A stretch of DNA of 64,000 bases. Source: Lentzea xinjiangensis (GTDB lineage Bacteria; Actinomycetota; Actinomycetes; Mycobacteriales; Pseudonocardiaceae). The stretch covers positions 186,001-250,000 of the forward strand of contig NZ_FOFR01000001.1 of the NCBI RefSeq assembly GCF_900110955.1, in the 5' to 3' direction. Of the stretch, positions 55,015 through 63,564 are shown piece by piece. The notes beneath the pieces were generated by a model that was given only the letters and a program-made list of their open reading frames with translations, was not told the origin of the DNA and searched no databases. The position numbers were made by a program, and so were the translations under genes. The first letter of the stretch is position 1. Each line of letters begins with the position of its first letter.

Positions 55015-57072
55015 TCAGGTCTGGGCCAGGTCGGTGAAGCGGGAGTAGTGCAGCTGGTGCGCCACGGTGATCGTGGCGGTCGGGCCGGCGCGGTGCTTGG
55101 CGATGATCAGGTCGGCCTCGCCGGCGCGCGGGTCGTCGCGTTCCCAGGCGTCCGGGCGGTTGATCAGGATGACCATGTCGGCGTCCTGTTCCAGCGAGCC
55201 GGACTCGCGGAGGTCGGAGAGCATCGGCCGCTTGTCGGTGCGCTGTTCCGGGCCTCGGTTCAGCTGGGAGATCGCGATGACCGGGACTTCCAGCTCCTTC
55301 GCGATCAGCTTCAGTGATCGGGAGAACTCCGAGACCTCCTGCTGGCGCGACTCGGACTTCTTGCCCGACGACATCAGCTGGAGGTAGTCGACGACCATCA
55401 GCTTGAGGTCATGGCGCTGCTTGAGGCGACGGGCCTTGGCGCGGATCTCCATCATCGTCAGGTTGGGGCTGTCGTCGACGAACAGCGGTGCCTCGCTGAT
55501 CTCGCTCATGCGGCGGGCCAGGCGGGTCCAGTCGTCGTCGCTCATCTTGCCGCCGCGCATGTCGCCGAGGCGGATGCGCGCCTCGGCGGAGAGCATGCGC
55601 ATCACGATCTCGGTGCGGCTCATCTCCAGGCTGAAGATGGCGCTGGTCAGGCCGTGCTTCACCGAGCACGAGCGGGCGAAGTCGAGGCCCAGCGTCGAGT
55701 TGTGGGTCGGGATCATCGTCTCGCCCGCGAGGTACAGGTGGTCGTGGTTGTCGACCTCCACGCACCGCACCGGCACGGACGCGACCGGGCGCACCGCCAC
55801 GACCTCCACCCGGTCGTGGTGGCCCAGGCCGGCCAGCAGCTCGTCCACGTCGCGGCGCAGGCGGGCGAAGCGGCCGTCGATCCGCAACGCCGCCAGCAGC
55901 TCCTCGCGCTGGCGGCGCGAGGAGCGCAGGTAGGCGGCGGGGATGTGCGGGTCGTCGGCCAGGCCCAGCTCCTTGGCCACGCGCAGCTCGTCGTCCGTCA
56001 GCTCCAGGTCGCCCAGACCGGACAGGAACTGGCCCAGCGCGCGGGGGGACAGCGGCAGCTCGGCCGCGGGCAGCTCCCAGGCGGCGGACATGCGCACGAA
56101 CATGCGGCACAGGCCGACGCGCTCGAAGAGCTGCGTCGTCGTGCGGATCGCCCAGAAGCCGCCGGTCTCGCTGCGCGACTCCGTGAGCCACTGGTGGTCG
56201 GCGTCGGCCACGATCACCGTGCCGTCGGAGAACTCCACCTCGAAGCACGGGCGGCCCGTCATCACCTCGGTGGCGGCGACCACGCGGGTCGGGCGGCCGT
56301 CGGCGCCCATCAGGTACGAGCCGACCTCGACGGCGCCCATCGTGGTCCAGCCGGACGGGGTGGGCAGCGGGGTGTCGAGGGCCAGCGCCTTGCCGACACC
56401 GGGACGGGCGGCGACGATGATCATCTGGCCGCCGTGCAGGCCGTTGGTCAGCTCGTCGAGGTCGGCGAAGCCGGTGGGGATGCCCTGCGAGATGCCGCCG
56501 CGGGACGCGATGGCGTCGATCTCGTCCATCGTCGGCTGGAGCAGGTCCTCCAGCGCCACGTAGTCCTCGGTCGTGCGGCGGTCGGTGACCTCGTAGATCG
56601 CGGCCTGCGCGCGGTCGACCACCTCGTCGACGTCCGCGCCCTCGGCACCGTTGTAACCGAGCTGCACGATGCGCGTGCCCGCCTCGACCAGGCGGCGCAG
56701 CACGGCCTTCTCGGCCACGATCTCCGCGTAGTAGCCGGCGTTCGCCGCCGTCGGCACCGTCGCGATCAGCGTGTGCAGGTACGGCGCGCCGCCCACGCGC
56801 AGCAGCTCGCCGCGCCGTTCGAGCTCGGCGGAGATGGTGATCGGGTCGGCGGGCTCGCCGCGGCCGTACAGGTCGAGGATGCAGTCGTAGATCGCCTGGT
56901 GCGCGGGGCGGTAGAAGTCGTTCGGCGCGAGCGCCTCGATGACGTCCGCGATGGCGTCCTTGGACAGCAGCATGCCGCCGAGGACCGACTGCTCGGCGGC
57001 GAGGTCCTGGGGCGGCTGACGCTCGAAAGAGGGCTCCGCCATACCCCGGTCGTCCACCAGCGCCACTGCCAA
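55015..57072 (-). CDS. dnaB: Replicative DNA helicase with intein
   Basis: A 685-residue precursor. Residues 1-228 hold the DnaB N-terminal domain and the first half of the P-loop (AARPGVGK); residues 229-458 are an intein; residues 459-685 resume with STLGLDFA and contain the helicase motifs MVVDYLQLM and SQLNRGPEQR with SDLRESGSLEQDAD. Splicing gives a 455-residue helicase of normal size that unwinds DNA at the fork. The start is TTG 57072, or GTG 57066. It is transcribed away from the ribosomal/ssb operon, behind the DnaA-box-rich gap. Confidence 0.96.
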   Translation of the reverse strand: MAVALVDDRGMAEPSFERQPPQDLAAEQSVLGGMLLSKDAIADVIEALAPNDFYRPAHQAIYDCILDLYGRGEPADPITISAELERRGELLRVGGAPYLHTLIATVPTAANAGYYAEIVAEKAVLRRLVEAGTRIVQLGYNGAEGADVDEVVDRAQAAIYEVTDRRTTEDYVALEDLLQPTMDEIDAIASRGGISQGIPTGFADLDELTNGLHGGQMIIVAARPGVGKALALDTPLPTPSGWTTMGAVEVGSYLMGADGRPTRVVAATEVMTGRPCFEVEFSDGTVIVADADHQWLTESRSETGGFWAIRTTTQLFERVGLCRMFVRMSAAWELPAAELPLSPRALGQFLSGLGDLELTDDELRVAKELGLADDPHIPAAYLRSSRRQREELLAALRIDGRFARLRRDVDELLAGLGHHDRVEVVAVRPVASVPVRCVEVDNHDHLYLAGETMIPTHNSTLGLDFARSCSVKHGLTSAIFSLEMSRTEIVMRMLSAEARIRLGDMRGGKMSDDDWTRLARRMSEISEAPLFVDDSPNLTMMEIRAKARRLKQRHDLKLMVVDYLQLMSSGKKSESRQQEVSEFSRSLKLIAKELEVPVIAISQLNRGPEQRTDKRPMLSDLRESGSLEQDADMVILINRPDAWERDDPRAGEADLIIAKHRAGPTATITVAHQLHYSRFTDLAQT
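55699..56388 (-). other. DnaB mini-intein, class 3 type (Ala1), degenerate endonuclease
   Basis: A 230-residue intein inserted between the Lys and Ser of the P-loop. The first residue is Ala (ALALDTPLPTPSGW), not Cys/Ser. The class 3 W-C-T set is visible: Trp in DHQW (block B), Cys in RCVEVDNHDHLYLAG (block F) and Thr in IPTHN (block G), followed by Ser+1. The middle (LPLSPRALGQFLSG, IPAAYLRSSRRQREELLAAL and RIDGRF) looks like a shrunken LAGLIDADG endonuclease lacking its acidic active-site residues. Confidence 0.9.
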
Positions 57073-57571
57073 ATCACCCCTGCGAAGAGTCGAGAGCCGG
57101 TGCCATGTCCCCTAGTTGTACTCCGCGGCACCGACAATTCCGGGCGGCCACGCTGTGCGATGACGTCGCCCGAGTCGCGACGCTAGAGGGACCCGTCCGG
57201 AGCAAGCAAACCAGCGTGTGGATCGTCCTGTGGACAACTGGGGGACAACCTGTGGATGGTTGCCCACAGGGACGGAGACGCTGGGGACAACCTGTTGACA
57301 ACCGGTGGAGTGACGGAAGTAACTCCAGCTCAGGGGCTGTGTACAACTTGTGGAAAAAGTTGTGGGCCACGTCCCCGGCGTGTCGCGTGAAACACCCTCT
57401 TCGGCGTGTCGCCAGTGGGGTGGACGTTCCGTTTATCCACAGGAAGTGGACAGCCGGGACTGGTCCGAACGAGCGAAAGCGCCACCCTCCCGGAGCACTC
57501 CGGGCAGGCGGCGCTTTCGCGTTCCGAACGAGCCGAGCTCGCTTCCGCGGTGACGCGGCGAGCAGGGCTGA
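57073..57571. promoter_or_regulatory. 500-base gap between dnaB and rplI with a DnaA-box cluster
   Basis: No gene is supported here. Perfect DnaA boxes are TTGTCCACA (minus strand, 57237-57229) and TTATCCACA (plus, 57433-57441). Near matches occur at 57217, 57251, 57282, 57293, 57349 and 57361. A half-matching parS-like GTGTCGCGTGAAACA is at 57380. DnaA binding could link dnaB expression to initiation or titrate DnaA. Confidence 0.65.
57473..57520 (-). terminator. Terminator of the rpsF-ssb-rpsR-rplI operon
   Basis: GCGAAAGCGCC (57473-57483) pairs with GGCGCTTTCGC (57510-57520), with a second inner stem (CCCGGAG/CTCCGGG), about 50 bases after the rplI stop. Confidence 0.8.
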
Positions 57572-58027
57572 CTACTCGGCCGTGGTGACCTCGAGCGGCA
57601 GGGCGACGGTGACCTCCGGGTGGAGGCGAACCGTGACCGAGTGCTTGCCGGTGGTCTTGATGTGACCCGGCAGCTCGATCGCGCGCTTGTCCAGCACCGG
57701 GCCACCGGCGGACTTGACGGCAGCCGCCACGTCCGACGAGGTGACCGAGCCGAACAGCTTCTTCGAGCCGGCGGCCGCCTTGGCGGTCAGGGTCACGCCA
57801 CCGAGGCCCTCGAGAGCGGCCTTGATCTCCTTGGCGTGGTCCAGGTCGCGCACGCGGCGGGTGTCCTGCGCGCGGGTGATGACCTGGATCTGCTTCTGCG
57901 CACCGCGGGTCGCGACGATCGCGAGACCGCGCGGGAGCAGGTAGTTGCGGCCGTAACCGTCCTTGACCTCGACGATGTCGCCGGGCGCGCCCAGGCCGGA
58001 AACGTCAGCGGTGAGGATGAGCTTCAT
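57572..58027 (-). CDS. rplI: 50S ribosomal protein L9
   Basis: A 151-residue two-domain protein. The N-terminal signature [20 protein letters not shown] is followed by a long helix and the C-terminal domain with [16 protein letters not shown]. Binds 23S rRNA at the base of the L1 stalk. ATG 58027; last gene of the operon. Confidence 0.97.
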   Translation of the reverse strand: MKLILTADVSGLGAPGDIVEVKDGYGRNYLLPRGLAIVATRGAQKQIQVITRAQDTRRVRDLDHAKEIKAALEGLGGVTLTAKAAAGSKKLFGSVTSSDVAAAVKSAGGPVLDKRAIELPGHIKTTGKHSVTVRLHPEVTVALPLEVTTAE

Positions 58028-58044
58028 CGTTGAGTCCCCTTTCC

Positions 58045-58284
58045 TTAGCGAGCGGTCGAGGTGTAGGGCAGCAGGGCCATCTCGCGGGCGTTCTTCACCG
58101 CAACGGCGACGTCGCGCTGGTGCTGCGAGCAGTTGCCGGTGACGCGGCGGGCACGGATCTTGCCGCGGTCGGAGATGAACTTCCGCAGCAGCGTCGTGTC
58201 CTTGTAGTCGATCAGGTTGGCGCTCTTGTCCTTGCAGAAGGCGCAGACCTTCTTCTTGGGCTTGCGCACAGGCGGCTTGGCCAT
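58045..58284 (-). CDS. rpsR: 30S ribosomal protein S18
   Basis: A 79-residue protein with the core [20 protein letters not shown] and [20 protein letters not shown]. Cysteines in VCAFCKDK plus Cys/His in GNCSQHQ mark the zinc-binding (C+) form. Partner of S6 on the platform; 17 bases upstream of rplI. Confidence 0.97.
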   Translation of the reverse strand: MAKPPVRKPKKKVCAFCKDKSANLIDYKDTTLLRKFISDRGKIRARRVTGNCSQHQRDVAVAVKNAREMALLPYTSTAR

Positions 58285-58341
58285 GTGTCTCTAACTCCTG
58301 GAATACGCAGTGATCAGGTTCTGGATGACCGGTGCAGCGGT

Positions 58342-58845
58342 CTAGAAGGGGGGCTCGTCGGCGAAGCCACCCGAGCCGGCCGGCGGGGCGGAACCCCACG
58401 GGTCGTCCGCGGGCGCGCCGCCGCCACGAGACTGCTGACCGCCGCCGCCGCCGAAGCCGCCGCCACCGCCGCCGTCTCCACGGCTGACCTTGTTGACCTT
58501 CGCGGTCGCGTAGCGCAGCGAGGGGCCGATCTCGTCGACCTCAAGCTCCACGACGGTGCGCTTCTCGCCTTCCTTCGTCTCGAAGGAACGCTGGCGCAAC
58601 CGTCCGGAGACGAGCACTCGCGAACCGCGGGTGAGCGACTCGGCCACGTTCTCCGCGACCTGCCGCCACACGTTGCACCGCAGGAACAGCGCTTCGCCGT
58701 CCTTCCACTCGCCGGACTGGCGGTCGAAGGTGCGGGGCGTGGAGGCGACCGTGAAGGACGCCACCGCGGCACCGCTCTGGGTGAAGCGGAGTTCCGGGTC
58801 GGCGGTCAGGTTTCCGACCACCGTGATCGTCGTCTCGCCAGCCAT
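58342..58845 (-). CDS. ssb: Single-stranded DNA-binding protein
   Basis: A 167-residue protein with an OB fold ([40 protein letters not shown]), a Gly-rich linker ([14 protein letters not shown]) and the acidic tip FADEPPF that recruits replication and repair partners. Start ATG 58845, in the rpsF-ssb-rpsR-rplI operon. Confidence 0.97.
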   Translation of the reverse strand: MAGETTITVVGNLTADPELRFTQSGAAVASFTVASTPRTFDRQSGEWKDGEALFLRCNVWRQVAENVAESLTRGSRVLVSGRLRQRSFETKEGEKRTVVELEVDEIGPSLRYATAKVNKVSRGDGGGGGGFGGGGGQQSRGGGAPADDPWGSAPPAGSGGFADEPPF

Positions 58846-58874
58846 GTCTTGGGAGCTCCCCTAATCGAGGTTCG

Positions 58875-59183
58875 TCAGGCCTTGGCGGCCGACTTGGCGG
58901 GCTCGCGGCGCAGGACCTTCGTCCGGAGCACCGTCTCCTGCAGACCGAGCTGGCGGTCCAGTTCCTTCACCGCGTCCGGCGTCGAGGTCAGGTCGAGCAC
59001 CGCGTAAATGCCTTCGGTGTTCTTGTTGATCTCGAAGCTGAGACGGCGCTTGCCCCAGACTTCAACCTTCTCGACGTTGCCGCCCGACGTCTTGATGACG
59101 TTGAGGAACGTGTCGAGGGACGGCGCGATCGTGCGCTCGTCGAGACTGGGGTCGAGGATGACCATCACTTCGTAATGACGCAT
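58875..59183 (-). CDS. rpsF: 30S ribosomal protein S6
   Basis: A 102-residue protein, [20 protein letters not shown], with the S6 core [20 protein letters not shown]. First gene of the operon. AGGAGG lies 12 bases before ATG 59183 and three before an alternative GTG 59192; the ATG is chosen because MRHYE is the usual family start. Confidence 0.96.
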   Translation of the reverse strand: MRHYEVMVILDPSLDERTIAPSLDTFLNVIKTSGGNVEKVEVWGKRRLSFEINKNTEGIYAVLDLTSTPDAVKELDRQLGLQETVLRTKVLRREPAKSAAKA

Positions 59184-59284
59184 GAGGACCACTCACCTCC
59201 TGTGGACTCGCGGCCACGGGCTCTCCGTGGCAGGAGGGTCGTCGCGTCAGCAACTGACAAAGGTTAACAGAGCGCGTCCGGCGG

Positions 59285-60220
59285 CTACGCAGGGGTGCGG
59301 CGGAGCACCCAGGTCCGCACCAGCGCGCCCGTCACCAGCGCCAGCATCAGCACCGCGACCAGCACCGGCGCGCCGACACCGCCGGGACCGCCGAGGCGGG
59401 GCAGCGCCGTCGCGCGGCCGGCGGCCTGCACCGAGTCGCCCTCGATGCCGTTGCCGTTGGACGCGCGCGGCACCTGTGAGCCGTAGCGCACGCCGGGCGA
59501 CGGCGAGTACAGGCCGGGCATCGCGAACGGCAGCGAGCCGTAGCTGAACAGCGGCACGCGGCCGAAGTTCGCGCCGACCGGGTAGAGCGAGAAGTCGCGG
59601 TTGCTCGGCGCGCCCGCGCCGACGCCGGGGACACCGGGGGTCACCCCAGGCTGCTGACCGGGCGGGGTGCCCGGCTGCGGCTGGGGCTGCTGGCCGGGCG
59701 GCTTCGGCTGACCGGGCAACTGGGGCGTCCGGGCCTGCGAGTTGTCGGCGATCGCCCTGCTGCCGTCCTGGACGGGCGCGGCCACCTGGTTCACGCCGGT
59801 CACGACCACCTCGCACCCGCTGCTCAGCGTCGTGCGCACGGTCTTGTCGAGGGTGCCGAGGATCGGCCCGAGCAACGGCAGCTTCTGCAGCTCGGCCATC
59901 ACCGCGTTCGCGATCGTGCCGCCGGTGATGGTCGTCGTGCCGACCTGCACCGCGCCGATCGGGATGGGCTTGGCCTGCGAGAACGCCTGCTTGAACGGCT
60001 CGGCGAGCGGCGGCCCGAGCACCGGGACGGCGCGCACGAGGTCCGTGATGGGCTGGGTGACCGCGGCGGGACTGAGCGAGACGGGTGTGCCGGGCGCGCC
60101 CTGGACCGACGTCGCACAGCTACCGACGACGATGGGCTCCGCGGCCACGGCCGGAGGCGCTCCCACCCCGGCGGAGGCCAGCGTCAGAAGCGTCGCGGCG
60201 GTCACGCTCAGCAGTCGCAT
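59285..60220 (-). CDS. Exported protein with C-terminal membrane anchor, unknown
   Basis: A 311-residue protein with a signal peptide (VTAATLLTLASAGVGAPPAV), two cysteines in the mature part (GSCATSV and SSGCEVVV) that may form a disulfide, a Pro/Gln/Gly-rich linker (residues about 165-200) and a C-terminal helix (VLVAVLMLALVTGALVRTWV) with an Arg tail. This is the layout of surface proteins held by a tail helix. No family recognised. Confidence 0.75.
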   Translation of the reverse strand: MRLLSVTAATLLTLASAGVGAPPAVAAEPIVVGSCATSVQGAPGTPVSLSPAAVTQPITDLVRAVPVLGPPLAEPFKQAFSQAKPIPIGAVQVGTTTITGGTIANAVMAELQKLPLLGPILGTLDKTVRTTLSSGCEVVVTGVNQVAAPVQDGSRAIADNSQARTPQLPGQPKPPGQQPQPQPGTPPGQQPGVTPGVPGVGAGAPSNRDFSLYPVGANFGRVPLFSYGSLPFAMPGLYSPSPGVRYGSQVPRASNGNGIEGDSVQAAGRATALPRLGGPGGVGAPVLVAVLMLALVTGALVRTWVLRRTPA

Positions 60221-60352
60221 GCCAACCCCTTCCCTACTCTCAAGTAACGACCGTAGGTCCTGGTGGTGACGCGAACCACCCCCAGTTTTCGCGATTACTC
60301 CTATCGGCGGCGGCTGCGGTCGCGTTGCGGACGCCGACTACCCTCCTGTTCC

Positions 60353-61123
60353 ATGCGCATCGGGGCCCATGTACGCGACGACGACCCGGTCGGCGCCGCG
60401 GCCGAACGCGGGGCCGAGGTCGTCCAGTTCTTCCTGTCCGATCCCCAGGGCTGGAAGAAGCCCCAGCCCCACCCGCAGGCGGAGGCCCTGCTCGCCTCCG
60501 GCCTCGAGGTGTTCGTCCACGCGCCGTACCTGATCAACATCGCGTCGCTGAACAACAAGATCCGGATTCCGAGCCGGAAGAACGTGATCCAGCACGCGGA
60601 GGCCGCCGCCACGGTCGGCGCGAAGGGCCTGGTCGTGCACGGCGGGCACGTCACGAAGGGCGAGGACCCGGCGGAGGGCTTCGCGAACTGGCGCAAGTTC
60701 TTCGAGCGGCAGACCGCCGAGGGCGGCTTCGCGGTTCCGGTGCTGATCGAGAACACCGCGGGCGGCGACAACGCGATGGCCCGCTCGTTCGACAACCTCA
60801 AGCGCCTCTGGGACGCGGTCGGCGAGTTCGGCGCGGGCTTCTGCCTCGACACCTGCCACGCGTTCGCCGCCGGTGAGGACCTGGCCGGCGTCGTCGACCG
60901 GGTGAAGGCGATCACCGGCCGGATCGACCTGGTGCACCTCAACAGCTCGCGCGACGAGTTCGGTTCCGCGCGCGATCGGCACGACAACATCAAGACTGGC
61001 ACCATCGACGCGGACCAGCTGGTGGCCGTCGTCGCCGGCGCCGGGTGCCCCGTCGTGGTGGAGACTCCGGACGAGGGCCAGGCCGACGACATCGCGTTCC
61101 TGCGCGACCACGCCGGCCGGTGA
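60353..61123 (+). CDS. nfo: Endonuclease IV (AP endonuclease)
   Basis: A 256-residue TIM-barrel enzyme that cuts DNA at abasic sites. Metal ligands appear in VHAPYLINIAS, LVVHGGHVTKG, VLIENTAGGDN, CLDTCHAFAAG, DLVHLNSSRDEFGSARDRH and VVVETPDEG. Length is slightly below the E. coli protein. ATG 60353 sits about eight bases after a TACCCT -10-like box (leaderless). Overlaps the next gene (GTGA). Confidence 0.93.
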   Translation: MRIGAHVRDDDPVGAAAERGAEVVQFFLSDPQGWKKPQPHPQAEALLASGLEVFVHAPYLINIASLNNKIRIPSRKNVIQHAEAAATVGAKGLVVHGGHVTKGEDPAEGFANWRKFFERQTAEGGFAVPVLIENTAGGDNAMARSFDNLKRLWDAVGEFGAGFCLDTCHAFAAGEDLAGVVDRVKAITGRIDLVHLNSSRDEFGSARDRHDNIKTGTIDADQLVAVVAGAGCPVVVETPDEGQADDIAFLRDHAGR

Positions 61124-62538
61124 ACACCGTGCACGAGGTGGTGAGCGTGACGTCCGAGCGACGCGACGCCGGGCGTTTCGCGAACCGCTTCGGCAGGCCA
61201 GCCGCTGCCGTGCTCGTGCTGCTGTGCGGCCTCACGCTGCTGCTGGGCTTCGTCAACAAGGACCGCTGCACCGGTCCCGCGTTCGACCAGTGGGGCCGCA
61301 CGCAGCCCGACTACGACGAGCGCAACAAGGAAGAGGTCTGCTACTCCGACATCCAGCACCTCTGGATCGGGCGCGACATCGACCGGCACGTCTTCCCGTA
61401 CGTCGACGGCGGCATCAACGACAAGGGCATCCTCGTCGGCGGCTCGGTCGAGTACCCGGTCCTCACCGGCCTGCTGATCTGGGCCGGCGCGATCTTCGCG
61501 CACAACGACGCGCAGTACCTGCTCTTCTCCTCGCTGCTGATGGTCCCGTTCGGCCTGCTCACGGGCTGGCTGCTGGGCAAGCTCGCCCGCTGGCGCGCGC
61601 TGCTGTGGGCGATCGGGCCACCGCTGGTGCTCTACGCGTTCCACAACTGGGACCTGCCGGTCGTGCTGTGCTCGGTCGCCGCGGTCTACGTGGTGCACCG
61701 CTGGAACCGGCCGCTGGTCGAACGGGCGACCGTCGCCTCGGTCCTGCTCGGGCTGGGCTTCGCGTTCAAGGTCTACCCGGCGATCTTCGTGCTGCCGCTG
61801 ATGCTCTTCGTCGCCACCGGCGGCTGGCGCGGCCGGGAGCTGCCGGCCAGGCTCCGGGGAACCGGCAAGAAGGCCGACGTCGCCGGCGCGGTCAAGGTCG
61901 GCCTCGCCTCGATCGTCACGGTCGTGCTGGTCAACCTGCCGTTCGCCTTCGCGGGCTACGACGGCTGGCTCGCCTCGTTCGAGTTCCAGCAGCTGCGCAG
62001 GGTCGACATCACCACGAACTCGATCTGGTACTGGGGCCTGCGGCCGTTCATCGGCGACGACCCGATGCAGTCGCTGGTCAGCGTCCTCTCCCCGATCACG
62101 ATCCTGATCTCGTTCGCGGTCGCCGCCGGCTACGGCTGGGTGCGGTTCCGGCGCGAGGGCAGCTACCCGTGGATCGCGGTGTCCGGCGCGATGCTGTGCG
62201 GCTTCATGCTGCTGCACAAGGTCCACTCGCCGCAGTACACGCTGTGGCTGGTGCCGTTCCTGGTGCTCCTGCGCGTGCGGCTGGTGTGGGCGTACGCCTA
62301 CTTCGTGGCCGACCTGGCGATGGGGATCGGGATCTTCCGCTGGTTCTGGGCGATCGAGTTCGGCCAGCCGGCCGGGATCTACGACAGCTTCTCCGCGCAG
62401 GCCGTGATGATCGGCGTGTGGGGCCGCGCCGCGCTGCTGGTCGCGCTGTTCGTGGCGTTCCTGAGGGCCCGGGACGTCACCGAGGACGACCACGAAGATC
62501 TGAAGTTCATCCGCGGAGCAGTAGCCGCGAAGGGCTGA
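61120..62538 (+). CDS. GT87-type polyprenol-phosphate-mannose mannosyltransferase
   Basis: A 472-residue polytopic protein with about eleven helices. The first external loop carries the acidic/aromatic sequence expected for the GT-C fold (DIQHLWIGRDIDRHVFPYVD), and the later HSPQYTLWLVPFLVL is a DUF2029/GT87 hallmark. Such enzymes add mannose from a lipid carrier to envelope glycolipids or glycans outside the membrane. GTG 61120 overlaps nfo. Mycobacterial Rv0051 has a similar neighbourhood. Confidence 0.85.
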   Translation: MNTVHEVVSVTSERRDAGRFANRFGRPAAAVLVLLCGLTLLLGFVNKDRCTGPAFDQWGRTQPDYDERNKEEVCYSDIQHLWIGRDIDRHVFPYVDGGINDKGILVGGSVEYPVLTGLLIWAGAIFAHNDAQYLLFSSLLMVPFGLLTGWLLGKLARWRALLWAIGPPLVLYAFHNWDLPVVLCSVAAVYVVHRWNRPLVERATVASVLLGLGFAFKVYPAIFVLPLMLFVATGGWRGRELPARLRGTGKKADVAGAVKVGLASIVTVVLVNLPFAFAGYDGWLASFEFQQLRRVDITTNSIWYWGLRPFIGDDPMQSLVSVLSPITILISFAVAAGYGWVRFRREGSYPWIAVSGAMLCGFMLLHKVHSPQYTLWLVPFLVLLRVRLVWAYAYFVADLAMGIGIFRWFWAIEFGQPAGIYDSFSAQAVMIGVWGRAALLVALFVAFLRARDVTEDDHEDLKFIRGAVAAKG

Positions 62539-62556
62539 TCGCCGCACACTTCACCT

Positions 62557-63564
62557 GTGAGGGTGATCATCGTGCTGGCGTTGTTGCTGGCCTGCGGTGC
62601 CTCCGGTCTGCCGGCGCGGTCGGAGGCGATCCGCTGGCTGCCCGTGTGGCAGGCCGTGCCCACCCTGCCGGCCGGCGTGCCGGACCACGTGGTGCGCACG
62701 ACGGTCGACCTCACCGCCGGCGGCACGTCGGTCCGGGTGCGCCTGTCGAACTTGATGGGCATCAAGCCGGTGCGGGTCGAGCAGGTCACCGTCAAGGCCG
62801 GCGGCGAGACGCGGCAGCTCACGTTCGGCCGCTCCGGCGCCGTCACGATCGGCGCCCGCGACGAGGTCTACAGCGACGCCGTCCAACTGCCGGTCACCAC
62901 CACGCTGGAGATCAGCACGCACGTTCCGAACGGCACTCCGTGCCAGGCACGCGCGTGGAACACCATCACGTCGGCGCGCGCGTACGTCTGCCTGATCTCG
63001 GCGGTCGAAGTCGCCGGGTTCACCGCGCCGGGCGCGGTGGTGATGCTCGGCGACTCGATCACCGAGGGCTACATGGAGGGCAGTTGGCCGTCGTTGGTCG
63101 AGACCGACCACGCCGTGCTGAACGCGGGCATCAGCGGCAACGGCGTGGTGTACGGCGACGCGTCGATGGTCACCCGCCTGCACCGTGACGTCCTCCACAG
63201 CCGTGAGGTGCGCAAGGTCGTGATGCTCGGCGGCATCAACGACCTCCAGAACGACGTCAGCGCGGAAGCGGTCATCGCCGGCATCCGCACCGTGCAGCTC
63301 AGGTGCCGGAACGCGGGTGTGCAGTTCGTCGTCGGCACCATCACGCCGTGGCGGGGCTGGATGAACTGGACCGACGACCGGGAGCGGCAGCGCCAGGCGG
63401 TGAACGCGTGGATCCGCGCCACCTTCCCCGACGCGATCGACTTCGACGCGGCCCTGCGCGACCCCGCCGACCCGCTCAGACTGCGTCCGGAGTTCGACTC
63501 CGGTGATCATCTGCATCCGAACGCGGCCGCATTCGGTGCGATGGCCCGCCTCGTGCGGGTGTGA
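62557..63564 (+). CDS. Secreted SGNH/GDSL hydrolase
   Basis: A 335-residue protein with an N-terminal signal (VIIVLALLLACGASGLPARS; a Cys at residue 13 makes a lipoprotein possible). The catalytic blocks are VVMLGDSITEGY (Ser), NAGISGNGV (Gly), LGGINDL (Asn) and SGDHLHPN (Asp-His). Usually an esterase or lipase acting on acyl groups; substrate unknown. An N-terminal jelly-roll-like domain precedes the hydrolase domain. Its 3' end overlaps the convergent gene by 89 bases. Confidence 0.9.
   Translation: MRVIIVLALLLACGASGLPARSEAIRWLPVWQAVPTLPAGVPDHVVRTTVDLTAGGTSVRVRLSNLMGIKPVRVEQVTVKAGGETRQLTFGRSGAVTIGARDEVYSDAVQLPVTTTLEISTHVPNGTPCQARAWNTITSARAYVCLISAVEVAGFTAPGAVVMLGDSITEGYMEGSWPSLVETDHAVLNAGISGNGVVYGDASMVTRLHRDVLHSREVRKVVMLGGINDLQNDVSAEAVIAGIRTVQLRCRNAGVQFVVGTITPWRGWMNWTDDRERQRQAVNAWIRATFPDAIDFDAALRDPADPLRLRPEFDSGDHLHPNAAAFGAMARLVRV

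Noticed and set aside
57379..57395. Second parS (GTCGCGTGAAACA)
   Set aside because: Three mismatches to the 16-base consensus and loss of the palindromic left half.
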